Origin: an uncultured Alphaproteobacteria bacterium
GTDB taxonomy: Bacteria > Pseudomonadota > Alphaproteobacteria > HIMB59 > GCA-002718135
Length of the DNA: 64,000 nucleotides
Assembly (NCBI GenBank): GCA_902621165.1
Contig: CACNKX010000002.1
Location: forward strand, 124,001-188,000
Direction: 5' to 3'
Part shown: one piece after another, positions 42,060 through 50,116 of the stretch
Layout of the letters: every line of letters starts with the position of its first letter
How positions within the stretch are numbered: position 1 is the stretch's first letter
Position numbers and translations under genes: made by a program
Notes under the pieces: model-generated
What the model saw: the letters and a program-made list of their open reading frames with translations, nothing else
What the model was told of the DNA's origin: nothing
Databases searched by the model: none

Positions 42060-42842
42060 ATGAAAATAAATCTTAGTAAAAAAAATTATATTATTTCTGC
42101 TGGTGCAGATGGCTTAGGTTTTGCTATAGCAAATAAAATAATCAGTTCAGGTGGAAAAGTATATTTATCTGACATAAATAAATCAAAAATTGATAAAATA
42201 AATTTAAACAAAAAATATCGTAATAAAATATTTGCTAAACACTTAGACTGCACAAATCCAAAAGACATTAAAGAATATTTTAATTCTCTATCTAACTTAA
42301 AAAAAATAGATGGATTAATAAATAATATAGGCATTGCAGGACCTACAAAGTATCTTCAAAATATTTCAATAGATGAATGGGATAACACGATTAAAACCAA
42401 TTTAAGTTCACATTTTTATTTCACAAAATTTGCTATTCCATTTTTAAAAAATGCTAAAAAAGGATCTATTATTAATTTATCTTCAACTGCAGGATTATAT
42501 GGTTTTGCTCAACGTTCACCATATGCATCAAGTAAATGGGCAGTAATTGGATTAACTAAAACATTAGCAGTTGAATTAGGAAAATTTAAAATACGTGTGA
42601 ATGCAATTTGTCCTGGTTCTGTTAATGGCGATAGAATGGATAGGGTAATAAATGCAAAAGCTAAATTAATAAATTCTTCAAATAAAAAAGTAAGAAAAGA
42701 ATTAGAGTCAATGGTTTCATTAAACACATTTGTAGAAAAAGAAGATATTGCATCGATGGCATTATTTTTATTGAGCGATGCTTCAGAAAATGTATCTGGT
42801 CAAATCATGACTGTTGATGGAAATACTGAAAGAATGAATTAG
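42060..42842 (+). CDS. Short-chain dehydrogenase/reductase
   Basis: A classical SDR of 260 residues. The cofactor site is ISAGADGLGFAIANKII, a variant of TGxxxGIG. It also has NNIGIAG, the catalytic Ser in IINLSSTAGLYG, and YASSKWAVIGLTK as the YxxxK pair. C-terminal VSGQIMTVDGNTERMN fits the family end. It probably oxidises or reduces a secondary alcohol or ketone with NAD(P). It overlaps by one base the following GMC oxidoreductase, with which it is likely co-translated. The substrate is unknown, though its place behind a transporter suggests a catabolic step on the imported compound. Confidence 0.87.
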   Translation: MKINLSKKNYIISAGADGLGFAIANKIISSGGKVYLSDINKSKIDKINLNKKYRNKIFAKHLDCTNPKDIKEYFNSLSNLKKIDGLINNIGIAGPTKYLQNISIDEWDNTIKTNLSSHFYFTKFAIPFLKNAKKGSIINLSSTAGLYGFAQRSPYASSKWAVIGLTKTLAVELGKFKIRVNAICPGSVNGDRMDRVINAKAKLINSSNKKVRKELESMVSLNTFVEKEDIASMALFLLSDASENVSGQIMTVDGNTERMN

Positions 42843-44443
42843 TGGATAAAAACGCTGACTACATCATTGTTGGAGCAGGGTCAGCAGGTTGTGTTTTAGC
42901 TAACAGATTGTCTTCACAATCAAAGAATTCTGTAATTTTATTAGAAGCTGGCCCATCCAGTAAAACCTGGAAAGTTGATATGCCAAGCGCTCTTCTATAT
43001 GCAATGCATGACCCAAAATATAATTGGAAATATTATACTGAGCCTGAGCCGTTTCTAAATAATAGATCTTTATATTGTCCAAGAGGTAAAATGATCGGGG
43101 GATGCTCTTCTCATAACGGAATGGTTTTCGCTAGAGGTCATAAAGAGGATTTTGATAGATGGTCTTCAAGTGGTTTAACTAATTGGTCATATGAAAAAGT
43201 TTTACCTTTTTTTAAAAAATTAGAAACTTGGTCTCATGATAGTAATGTAAGAGGTAAAAAGGGGCCATTAAAAGTAAATAAATCAAACATAGATAAAAAA
43301 TACCCTCTGTTTAAAAAAGTTTTAGAAGCCGCACAAGAAGCTGGATATAAAATATTTAATGACTCTAACAGTATTGATAAGGAAGGTTTTGGAACTTTTG
43401 ATGTAACAATAAACAAAGGTGTAAGACAAAGTGTTGCTAAGGCATATTTAGAGCCAATCCAAAATAGAAAAAATCTAAGAATAATAAATAATATTGATGT
43501 TAAAAAAATTCTTTTTAAAAATAAAACTGCAATTGGTGTTGAAACGATTAAAAAAAATATAACCAATAATTATTTAGCCAATAAAGAAGTTATACTTTGT
43601 GCTGGTTCAATTAATTCACCTAAAATCCTTCAATTATCCGGAATAGGTAATGAAACGTATCTTAAAAGCTTGGGAATAGAAGTTATTAATAATTTAGTTG
43701 GGGTGGGAGAAAATTTACAAGATCATTTAGAGATGTATATTCAATATAAATCTAAAAAAAATGAAACATTACATTCTTTAGCAACAAATTTTCTCTATCA
43801 AGCAATAGAAGGATCAAAATGGTTTTTATTTAAAAAAGGTAGGTTAGCAAACTCACACTTAGAGTTAGGAGGTTTTGTTAAATCTGACAAATCATATAAT
43901 CACCCAAATCTACAATTTCATTTTTTTCCCTACTTAGTTATTAATCATGGTTTAGAAAATCCTAATTTTGAAGCTTTTCAATTTCATGTTTGTCCAAATA
44001 GGCCAAAAAGTAGGGGGTTTGTTAAAATTAAAACAAATAACTATAAAGATGATCCTAAAATTCAATTTAATTATCTTAAGCATGAAGATGATTTAAAACA
44101 AATGAGAGAAGGTGTAGGAATTGCTAAAAAAATTTTGTCTCAAAAATCACTTAAAGAATATGTTGGCACAGAAATTAGGCCTGGGAAGAATGTATCTAAT
44201 CAAAATGAATTAGATGAAGTTATTAAAAATACATCTGAATCTGCGTATCATCCGTCATGCACAAATAAAATGGGTGAGGACAAAACTTCAGTTGTAGACC
44301 AAGACCTTAGGGTTCATGGAATTCGAAATTTAAGAGTTGTTGATGCTTCTGTAATGCCAGATATTGTTAGTGCTAATTTAAATGCAACAACTATTATGAT
44401 TGCTGAAAAAGCTTACGACCAAATAAATAGTACCGTTAGTTAA
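42842..44443 (+). CDS. GMC-family FAD oxidoreductase (second copy, choline dehydrogenase-like)
   Basis: A 533-residue GMC flavoenzyme, starting with GTG at 42842, overlapping the SDR stop. The FAD motif is YIIVGAGSAGCVLANRLSS, GMC signature 1 is RGKMIGGCSSHNGMVFARG and signature 2 is GSINSPKILQLSGIG. The active-site region reads ESAYHPSCTNKMG and then LRVVDASVMPDIVSANLNATTIMIAEKA. Signature 1 has the less common GGCSSHNG. It is clearly a paralogue, not a copy, of the GMC gene at 24410. It probably oxidises an alcohol delivered by the nearby transporter. Confidence 0.9.
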   Translation: MDKNADYIIVGAGSAGCVLANRLSSQSKNSVILLEAGPSSKTWKVDMPSALLYAMHDPKYNWKYYTEPEPFLNNRSLYCPRGKMIGGCSSHNGMVFARGHKEDFDRWSSSGLTNWSYEKVLPFFKKLETWSHDSNVRGKKGPLKVNKSNIDKKYPLFKKVLEAAQEAGYKIFNDSNSIDKEGFGTFDVTINKGVRQSVAKAYLEPIQNRKNLRIINNIDVKKILFKNKTAIGVETIKKNITNNYLANKEVILCAGSINSPKILQLSGIGNETYLKSLGIEVINNLVGVGENLQDHLEMYIQYKSKKNETLHSLATNFLYQAIEGSKWFLFKKGRLANSHLELGGFVKSDKSYNHPNLQFHFFPYLVINHGLENPNFEAFQFHVCPNRPKSRGFVKIKTNNYKDDPKIQFNYLKHEDDLKQMREGVGIAKKILSQKSLKEYVGTEIRPGKNVSNQNELDEVIKNTSESAYHPSCTNKMGEDKTSVVDQDLRVHGIRNLRVVDASVMPDIVSANLNATTIMIAEKAYDQINSTVS

Positions 44444-44452
44444 AGAGATAAA

Positions 44453-44469
44453 ATCTAATTTAATTAGAT
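44453..44469. terminator. Possible bidirectional terminator
   Basis: ATCTAATT and AATTAGAT flank one T, giving about a 6-bp stem with a 5-base loop. The + strand continues CGTTTTTC and the minus strand reads TTTT soon after. It lies between the GMC stop and the small ORF stop. The stem is all-AT except one pair per arm, so it would be weak. Confidence 0.4.
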
Positions 44470-44643
44470 CGTTTTTCTTCTAAGAGTCCAACCGTATCTT
44501 TCGCTGTAGTATGCTTCGATACCATCAGCAAGATTAAGGTCATAATTTGAGTCTATAGATCCTTCAAGAACCTTCTTCTCAATAGAACTCTGTTCTAGGC
44601 TATCTTTTTGATTATTAATATTTTCTGTTAATTTACTGTTCAT
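44464..44643 (-). CDS. Small ORF, 59 residues, unknown function
   Basis: Too short for the ORF track. The minus strand reads from ATG at 44643 to TAA at 44464: MNSKLTENINNQKDSLEQSS..., then LADGIEAYYSERYGWTLRRKTI. It is polar and acidic in the first half and ends with an aromatic, basic tail. It has no membrane segment or signal. It fills the only gap of more than 300 bases in the window, between a GMC gene and a divergent regulator gene. The ribosome site is weak. I do not recognise it. Composition looks protein-like and no other explanation for this stretch is evident, but it could be a chance ORF. Confidence 0.5.
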   Translation of the reverse strand: MNSKLTENINNQKDSLEQSSIEKKVLEGSIDSNYDLNLADGIEAYYSERYGWTLRRKTI

Positions 44644-44653
44644 ATTTACAGAT

Positions 44654-44752
44654 TTTACAAATACATAATAAAATAAAAAAAAACTAGAGTTTTTCTTAGT
44701 TTTAATGTAAAGAAAATTACTTTGAATTTATTATTTTTGTAAATTTTGTAAA
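44654..44752. promoter_or_regulatory. TTTGTAAA repeats upstream of the ScfR-like regulator
   Basis: The 9-base TTTTGTAAA occurs twice in direct tandem at 44735-44743 and 44744-44752, the second running into the start ATG. Its reverse form TTTACAAA is at 44654-44661. Regulators of the RamB/ScfR family are known to use TTTGCAAA-like sites, so these may be an autoregulatory operator. An imperfect AAAACTA...TAGTTTT hairpin at 44680-44703 lies between them. Chance matches are common in AT-rich DNA. Confidence 0.45.
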
Positions 44753-46191
44753 TGAATATTGAATCTGACATAAATTTTGGCCCAAGGTTAAAAAAACAAA
44801 GGATAAGCAAAGGTTTTTCACAAGCTGAATTATCAAAAACTATTGGTATATCTCCTAGTTATTTAAATTTAATTGAAAGTGGAAAAAGAAAAATACCACT
44901 TTCCTTACTAATTAAAGCAGCTGATAAATTAGATTTATCAATTAAAGACTTCTCAACAGAATCTAGCAAACGACTACTTTCAGACGTAATGGATGTTTTA
45001 AGCAATGAGATTTTTGATGATTTAAAGATAACCAATCACGACACAAGTGACTTTATTGGTTCTAATCCTAACATAGCTAAAGCATTACTGACAATAAATG
45101 ATTCTTTTAAAAGTTTTAAAGAAGATATGCAAAATCGACTTGAAACGATGGATGTCAATGCAAATCAAATTGAAAAACCAACAAGACTACCTGTAGAAAT
45201 CGTTTCAGATATTCTTCAAGAAAATAAAAATTACTTTAATGATTTAGAAGTAAGTTCTGAAAATCTAAGAAAACAAATAGGTCTTGAAACTGGACCTAAC
45301 ATTGGATCTGGATCTAAATTATCACTTTATCTTAAAGAAAAACATGGAATTGAAGTTAAAATAGTAACCATAAACGAAGATGAAAAAATAGTTAAAAGAT
45401 TTGATGAAAATTCAAAGATTTTTTATCTTTCTGAAATGTTAACTTACACATCAAGAAACTTTCATTTAGCATCACAAGTCGCTTATTTAGAGGCTAATGA
45501 TGTTATCAATAAAGTTATTAAAGATAATAATGTCGAATCAGAAGAAGTAGAACCTTTGTTTAAACTATCTTTACTAAATTATTATGCTGCTGCTTTTATG
45601 ATGCCTTATAACGATTTTTTAAAGAGTGCTAAATTACATAAATATGATGTAGAAATTTTGATGCATCATTATGCTTGTAGTTTTGAACAAGTTACACATA
45701 GATTAACAAATCTTCAAAGACCTGGAAACGAAGGAGTGCCATTTCATTTTTTAAAAACAGATATTGCTGGAAATGTCTCAAAGCGATTTTCTTTATCTGG
45801 TATTCATATACCAAGACATGGAGGTTCTTGTCCTAGATGGAATGTTTATACTGCTTTTTTAAATCCTGGAAAAATTCATCCTCAAATATCTAAAATGCCA
45901 GATGGACGAGTATATTTTTGTATTGCAAGAGCTTTTGAGAAAGGAATTGAAAAACATGGAATGCCTAAAAGCTTTGTTTCGATTGGTTTAGGTTGTGATA
46001 TGAAATACGCAAAAGATTTAATTTATTCTGAAGGAATTGATCTAAATAATAAAAAATTACAAATGCCAATTGGAGTTTCTTGTAGGATATGCCCTAGAGT
46101 GGAATGTCAGCAAAGAGCTTTTCCTCCAATTGATAAAGAACTTAAATTAGATATAAAATATCGAGGGACGTCGCCCTACGTTACAATTTAG
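44752..46191 (+). CDS. XRE-family regulator of the short-chain fatty acyl (ScfR/RamB/MccR) type
   Basis: A 479-residue transcription factor. Residues 10-65 form a helix-turn-helix of the XRE type (LKKQRISKGFSQAELSKTIGISPSYLNLIESGKRKIPLSLLIKAAD). The middle matches the IrrE/DUF955-like segment (YYAAAFMMPYNDFLKSAKLHKYDVEILMHHYACSFEQVTHRLTNLQRP). The C-terminal DUF2083-like part has IPRHGGSCPRWNVYTAF and a cysteine cluster CRICPRVECQQRAFPP. Relatives respond to acyl-CoA and control acetate, propionate or methylcitrate genes. It is the only clear dedicated transcription factor I see here. TTTGTAAA repeats precede its start. Confidence 0.88.
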   Translation: MNIESDINFGPRLKKQRISKGFSQAELSKTIGISPSYLNLIESGKRKIPLSLLIKAADKLDLSIKDFSTESSKRLLSDVMDVLSNEIFDDLKITNHDTSDFIGSNPNIAKALLTINDSFKSFKEDMQNRLETMDVNANQIEKPTRLPVEIVSDILQENKNYFNDLEVSSENLRKQIGLETGPNIGSGSKLSLYLKEKHGIEVKIVTINEDEKIVKRFDENSKIFYLSEMLTYTSRNFHLASQVAYLEANDVINKVIKDNNVESEEVEPLFKLSLLNYYAAAFMMPYNDFLKSAKLHKYDVEILMHHYACSFEQVTHRLTNLQRPGNEGVPFHFLKTDIAGNVSKRFSLSGIHIPRHGGSCPRWNVYTAFLNPGKIHPQISKMPDGRVYFCIARAFEKGIEKHGMPKSFVSIGLGCDMKYAKDLIYSEGIDLNNKKLQMPIGVSCRICPRVECQQRAFPPIDKELKLDIKYRGTSPYVTI

Positions 46192-47199
46192 TTAAATTTT
46201 GACTAACATTTTACCTAAATTTTTTCCATTAAGTAAATCGATAAATGCTTTAGGAGCATTTTCTATATTTTCATAAATTGTTTCTTTAAACTTTATTTTT
46301 CCTTCAGACAGCCAATTTCGCATATCAGTTTCAAAAGGCTCATTATCATTTTCATGATCAAAAATTAAAAAACCTTTTATAGTTAATCTTTTTACTAATA
46401 CGTGAGCCATATTTTTTAGTCCAGCAGGTGCAGAAGTTGAATTCATTTGAGATATTCTTCCACAAATAATAATTCTTCCAAAATTTTTCATTCGAAAAAT
46501 TGCAGACTCTAAAAAATCACCTCCTACATTATCAAAGTATAAGTCAAATCCTTCAGGACAAATTTCTTTTAAGTGAACAACAAGGTTATCAATTTTTTTA
46601 TAATTAAATGCTACATCAACATTTAATTCATTTTTTAACCAATCAACTTTTTCATCTGATCCTGTACTAGCATATACTTTGCATCCTAAATTTTTTGCAA
46701 TTTGACAAACTGTTGAACCAACACTTCCACCTGCTGAAGATACAAGAATACTTTGTCCTTTTTGTATATTCCCATGATTAAAAAGACCAATATATGCAGT
46801 TTGCCCTGTCATTCCTAAAGGCCCAAGATAAGTTTGCAATGGAAGATTGTAATTTTTTATTTTTTTTAAATCACCGCCTTTGCAAACGAAGTTATCTCTC
46901 ATTCCAAAATTACTGAAAACAACGTCTCCTTCTTTAAATTGTGAATCTTTTGATTTTTGGACTGACCCAATTGCATAACCTTCCATTTCCTCGCCTATTA
47001 AAAAGGGTGGTTTATAATTTTTACGTTCTGTCATCCTTGCTCTCATATACGGATCAACAGATATCCATGAATTAAGAACATGAATATTATTTGTTTCATC
47101 TAATTCTAAAGTTTTAGATTTAATTTCAAAATCTTCTTCTTTAGGTAAACCAGTTGGTATATAATTTTTTAAAGCTACATATTTTGAAATTATTGTCAT
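46192..47199 (-). CDS. NADP-dependent medium-chain oxidoreductase (CurA/PTGR-like)
   Basis: A zinc-independent MDR enzyme of 335 residues. The N-terminus IISKYVALKNYIPTGLPKEEDFEI and WISVDPYMRARM are the signature of CurA/leukotriene-B4 dehydrogenase-like proteins. The NADPH site is ILVSSAGGSVGSTVCQIAKNLGCKVYAS. FDLYFDNVGGDFLESAI is also typical. The family reduces carbon-carbon double bonds of alpha,beta-unsaturated ketones and aldehydes. It lies two bases after the carnitine dehydrogenase on the same strand, so it may handle an enone by-product. It ends directly at the ScfR-like gene tail. Confidence 0.87.
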   Translation of the reverse strand: MTIISKYVALKNYIPTGLPKEEDFEIKSKTLELDETNNIHVLNSWISVDPYMRARMTERKNYKPPFLIGEEMEGYAIGSVQKSKDSQFKEGDVVFSNFGMRDNFVCKGGDLKKIKNYNLPLQTYLGPLGMTGQTAYIGLFNHGNIQKGQSILVSSAGGSVGSTVCQIAKNLGCKVYASTGSDEKVDWLKNELNVDVAFNYKKIDNLVVHLKEICPEGFDLYFDNVGGDFLESAIFRMKNFGRIIICGRISQMNSTSAPAGLKNMAHVLVKRLTIKGFLIFDHENDNEPFETDMRNWLSEGKIKFKETIYENIENAPKAFIDLLNGKNLGKMLVKI

Positions 47200-47201
47200 A
47201 A

Positions 47202-48122
47202 TTATAATTTATATTTTTTCTTTAATTCTAGCAAATCTATTAAGAAATTATCTCTTATATTACTTAAATCTTTTATAGAATGATTGTTTGATTGTTTTTT
47301 TGTTCCTTTAATGATGTCTTCTTTAAGTTTTTTTGTTAGTTTTGGAGATTTTAGTTTAGTCCATGGGAGTTTTAATGCTGGTCCAAATTGATCTAACATG
47401 TGTTTCATACCCATTTCTCCTCCTGCTAAGTGAAATGTCAAAAAAGTTCCCATTAGAGCCCACCTCATACCAGGACCATAAGTGATTGCTTCATCTAAAT
47501 CTTTTGTTGAAGCATATCCATCATTTACAATATGTAACCCCTCTCTCCACAAAGCTTCTTGCAATCTATCAGATAAAAAGCCTGGTAATTCTTTTTCTAC
47601 CAATAATGTTTTCATTTTAATTTTTTGATAAAATTTTTTTGCTTTATTAAGATATAAATTTGTAGTTTTTTTACCTTTTACAATCTCAACCAAGGGGAGA
47701 ATATACACAGGGTTAAAGGGATGAGCTATGATTAATCTTTTTGGATTAATACATTTTGATTGTAAATCTGATGGAAGTAAACCAGATGAACTTGAAGCAA
47801 TTATTGAATTGGATGGTGAATATTTACTTATATTTTTTATAACATCTTTTTTTAAAGATAGTCGTTCAGGTACATTTTCCTGAATTAAATCTGCATTTTT
47901 TACTGCTTCCTCAATATTGTCTACGATCTCCAAATTTTTGAAATTGATTTTGGTATTATATAATTTTTTTATAATTAAGTTTGTTCTTGCTATTTCTTCT
48001 TTTAGAAAATGTAATTGATGAGAATTTTTATCAAATGCTTTGACTTTTTTACCATTGGCGAGAAATCTGAGTATCCAGCCGGTACCAATCACACCAGTTC
48101 CAATGACAGCAATATTTTTCAA
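47202..48122 (-). CDS. 3-hydroxyacyl-CoA-dehydrogenase-family protein, probable L-carnitine dehydrogenase
   Basis: A 306-residue protein with the N-terminal NAD motif IAVIGTGVIGTGWILRFLANG, a middle NVPERLSLKKDVI, and IIASSSSGLLPSDLQSK and LIIAHPFNPVYILPLVEIV as the active-site His strand. The C-terminal helical domain includes GPGMRWALMGTFLTFHLAGG. The combination is typical of carnitine 3-dehydrogenases. It oxidises L-carnitine to 3-dehydrocarnitine. The assignment rests mostly on neighbours: a BKACE gene one base away and a divergent thioesterase, the known carnitine-to-betaine set. Confidence 0.84.
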   Translation of the reverse strand: MKNIAVIGTGVIGTGWILRFLANGKKVKAFDKNSHQLHFLKEEIARTNLIIKKLYNTKINFKNLEIVDNIEEAVKNADLIQENVPERLSLKKDVIKNISKYSPSNSIIASSSSGLLPSDLQSKCINPKRLIIAHPFNPVYILPLVEIVKGKKTTNLYLNKAKKFYQKIKMKTLLVEKELPGFLSDRLQEALWREGLHIVNDGYASTKDLDEAITYGPGMRWALMGTFLTFHLAGGEMGMKHMLDQFGPALKLPWTKLKSPKLTKKLKEDIIKGTKKQSNNHSIKDLSNIRDNFLIDLLELKKKYKL

Positions 48123-48123
48123 A

Positions 48124-49014
48124 TTAAAAATGTTTTTTTAGTTTTAATTTCTCTCTTGTCTGTTGCGGGGATAAAATAGATGCTCCCATATCTTCAACAA
48201 TACATCTTGCTTTTTCAACCAACTGTGCATTTGATGCAAAAACTCCTTTTTTTAAATAAAGATTATCCTCCAGTCCTACACGAACATTTCCTCCTAAAAT
48301 AACTGCCTGTGCAGCCATAGGCATTTGCGATCTTCCTATTCCAAATCCAGACCAAATACCTTCAGAAGGTACCATTTCAGCCATAGCTTTCATTGCGCTT
48401 GTTGTTGCAGGTGATCCCCAAGGTATGCCAAGGCATATTTGATAAAAAGGAGGGCCATCAATTAAACCTTCTTTATAAAGTTGGTTAGCAAACCATAAAT
48501 GACCCATTTCAAAAGCTTCCATTTCTGGTTTCACTCCAAGCTCCTGCATTTTTTTTGCTGCAGTTCTTAGTTGTATCGGTGTATGAATAAAAGTCATGTT
48601 TGAGTCACCAAAATTTAGTGAGCCGCAGTCTAAAGTACAAATTTCAGGCAATAACTCTTCAACATGTTCTAATCTGCTTAATGCATCGATCATATCAGTA
48701 TTTGCTCCCACTGGATTTAAAGGATCTTTACCTGTTCCCACTTCAAAATCACCACCCATACCTGTAGTAAAATTTAAAACTACATCAGTTTCAGAGGAGC
48801 GAATTCTATCTGCTACTTCTTTATAATAACTTAAATTCCTAGAAGGTTTGCCATCAGGTTCTCTTACATGTACATGAGCTATTGCTGCACCTGCTTTGGC
48901 AGCTTCAATTGAAGCATCAGCAATTTGTTTTGGCGTTATAGGTAATTCAGGATGTTTGCCTGCTGTATCACCAGATCCTGTTACAGCGCAGGAAATTATT
49001 ACTTCATTATTCAT
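48124..49014 (-). CDS. Beta-keto acid cleavage enzyme (BKACE), probable 3-dehydrocarnitine cleavage enzyme
   Basis: BKACE enzymes (DUF849) use acetyl-CoA to cleave a 3-keto acid, giving acetoacetate and a shortened acyl-CoA. With 3-dehydrocarnitine the product is betainyl-CoA. The zinc/active-site motifs are [25 protein letters not shown] and [17 protein letters not shown] (HxHxRE). The catalytic Glu is in [14 protein letters not shown]. The 296-residue length fits. It is divergent from the hot-dog thioesterase gene, 42 bases apart, and next to the carnitine dehydrogenase, which together make the substrate assignment plausible. Confidence 0.87.
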   Translation of the reverse strand: MNNEVIISCAVTGSGDTAGKHPELPITPKQIADASIEAAKAGAAIAHVHVREPDGKPSRNLSYYKEVADRIRSSETDVVLNFTTGMGGDFEVGTGKDPLNPVGANTDMIDALSRLEHVEELLPEICTLDCGSLNFGDSNMTFIHTPIQLRTAAKKMQELGVKPEMEAFEMGHLWFANQLYKEGLIDGPPFYQICLGIPWGSPATTSAMKAMAEMVPSEGIWSGFGIGRSQMPMAAQAVILGGNVRVGLEDNLYLKKGVFASNAQLVEKARCIVEDMGASILSPQQTREKLKLKKHF

Positions 49015-49056
49015 TATTTTAAACTACAATATTTTTTGAATTAATAAAGAAAAACA

Positions 49057-49524
49057 ATGAAGATATATTTAAATTCAGGAAGAGTAAAAAAAGAATGGAC
49101 CGATTACAATGGTCATATGAATTTGGCATTTTATATTCATCTTTTTGATGCTGGATGGGAAGTTCTTTTACAAAAATTTAATATGGGTGAAACTTCTGCA
49201 AAAAAAGAGAAGAAAACTACTTTTGCCGTTGAGTCACACACAACTTATGACAAAGAAGTGAAAGAGGGTGATGAAGTAGATATTAATTTATTATTTCTTG
49301 ATAGGGATAAAAAAAGATTAATTTATAAATTAGAAATGACACATAAACTTGAAGGTTATAGAGCAGCAACAACAGAGGTTTGTTCTTTGTATGTTGATTT
49401 AAATGTTAGAAAAGTTTCTGAATTAGAATTAGAAAAGCAAAAAGATATAGATAAATTTATTCAAGAAAATAAAAATAATTTTGATCCAGGTAACCTTACA
49501 CTAATCAATAAGCTAAAAAAATAA
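49057..49524 (+). CDS. Hot-dog thioesterase, probable betainyl-CoA thioesterase
   Basis: A 155-residue 4HBT-like protein. The active-site segment is VKKEWTDYNGHMNLAFYIHLFDAGWEVLL (DYNGHM motif), followed by ESHTTYDKEVKEGDEVDINL. Such thioesterases release glycine betaine from betainyl-CoA after carnitine cleavage and are sometimes fused to the carnitine dehydrogenase in other bacteria. Here they are separate genes with the thioesterase facing the other two. Glycine betaine would then be the end product. Confidence 0.82.
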   Translation: MKIYLNSGRVKKEWTDYNGHMNLAFYIHLFDAGWEVLLQKFNMGETSAKKEKKTTFAVESHTTYDKEVKEGDEVDINLLFLDRDKKRLIYKLEMTHKLEGYRAATTEVCSLYVDLNVRKVSELELEKQKDIDKFIQENKNNFDPGNLTLINKLKK

Positions 49525-50088
49525 CTATAAATTTCTATAAGGTGTTCTATTGAATATTCTTTGAACCATTGGAACAAATTCTTTTAAAGGAATTGTATCA
49601 TAATTTGGATCAAATGATGCTTGATCCCATCTTTCACAAAAATCTATAGTGTCTTTAAAGAATTCATGACCTTTGAATTTATCTCTTAGATTTCTATCTT
49701 TTCCATAATAATGATTATAGTAGTAGGCTTGAAATAAACCGTGTTGTTCTACAATCCATCTTGTTTTTTCAGACACAAAGGGTTTTAATACTGCAGCTGC
49801 AAGTTCAGAATGATTAAGAGGTGCAATTTCATCACCTATATCATGCAATAAGGAAGCTACCACCATTTCTTCAGAAGCTTGTTCACGTAACGCCCTTGAT
49901 GCAGTTTGAAGAGAATGTTCTAATCTAGATACCTTATAGCCACCTAAAGAATTGTCTAAACTTTCTAGCACTCTTACTATTCTATCAGCTGTACCTTCAA
50001 TGAATTTATCTTCAAAATTAGCAAGAAGTTCATAATCCTCTTTATCACCATGTTTCATTTCAGTGAATTTTACTTCATCTTTAGACAT
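49525..50088 (-). CDS. HD-domain protein, PhnZ/TmpB-like diiron oxygenase
   Basis: A 187-residue HD-domain protein starting at ATG 50088 (MSKDEVKF), with an alternative start at 50103. The metal-site residues are in order: RLEHSLQTASRALREQ, VVASLLHDIGDEI (HD pair), NHSELAAAVLKPFVSEKTRWIVEQHGLFQ and DFCERWDQASFDPNYDT. The layout resembles PhnZ and TmpB, which cleave hydroxylated aminophosphonates. TmpB acts on a trimethylammonio-ethylphosphonate and releases glycine betaine and phosphate. It converges with the betainyl-CoA thioesterase gene, so the context also ends at glycine betaine. A different organic substrate, or a plain phosphohydrolase, is possible. Confidence 0.72.
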   Translation of the reverse strand: MSKDEVKFTEMKHGDKEDYELLANFEDKFIEGTADRIVRVLESLDNSLGGYKVSRLEHSLQTASRALREQASEEMVVASLLHDIGDEIAPLNHSELAAAVLKPFVSEKTRWIVEQHGLFQAYYYNHYYGKDRNLRDKFKGHEFFKDTIDFCERWDQASFDPNYDTIPLKEFVPMVQRIFNRTPYRNL

Positions 50089-50116
50089 GAAATAATTATA
50101 CATATTTTTAAATTTT

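Noticed and set aside
46178-46206. AATTTA..TAAATT inverted repeat at the convergent scfR/curA ends
   Set aside because: All-AT, very short, no loop of useful size; expected by chance at this base composition.
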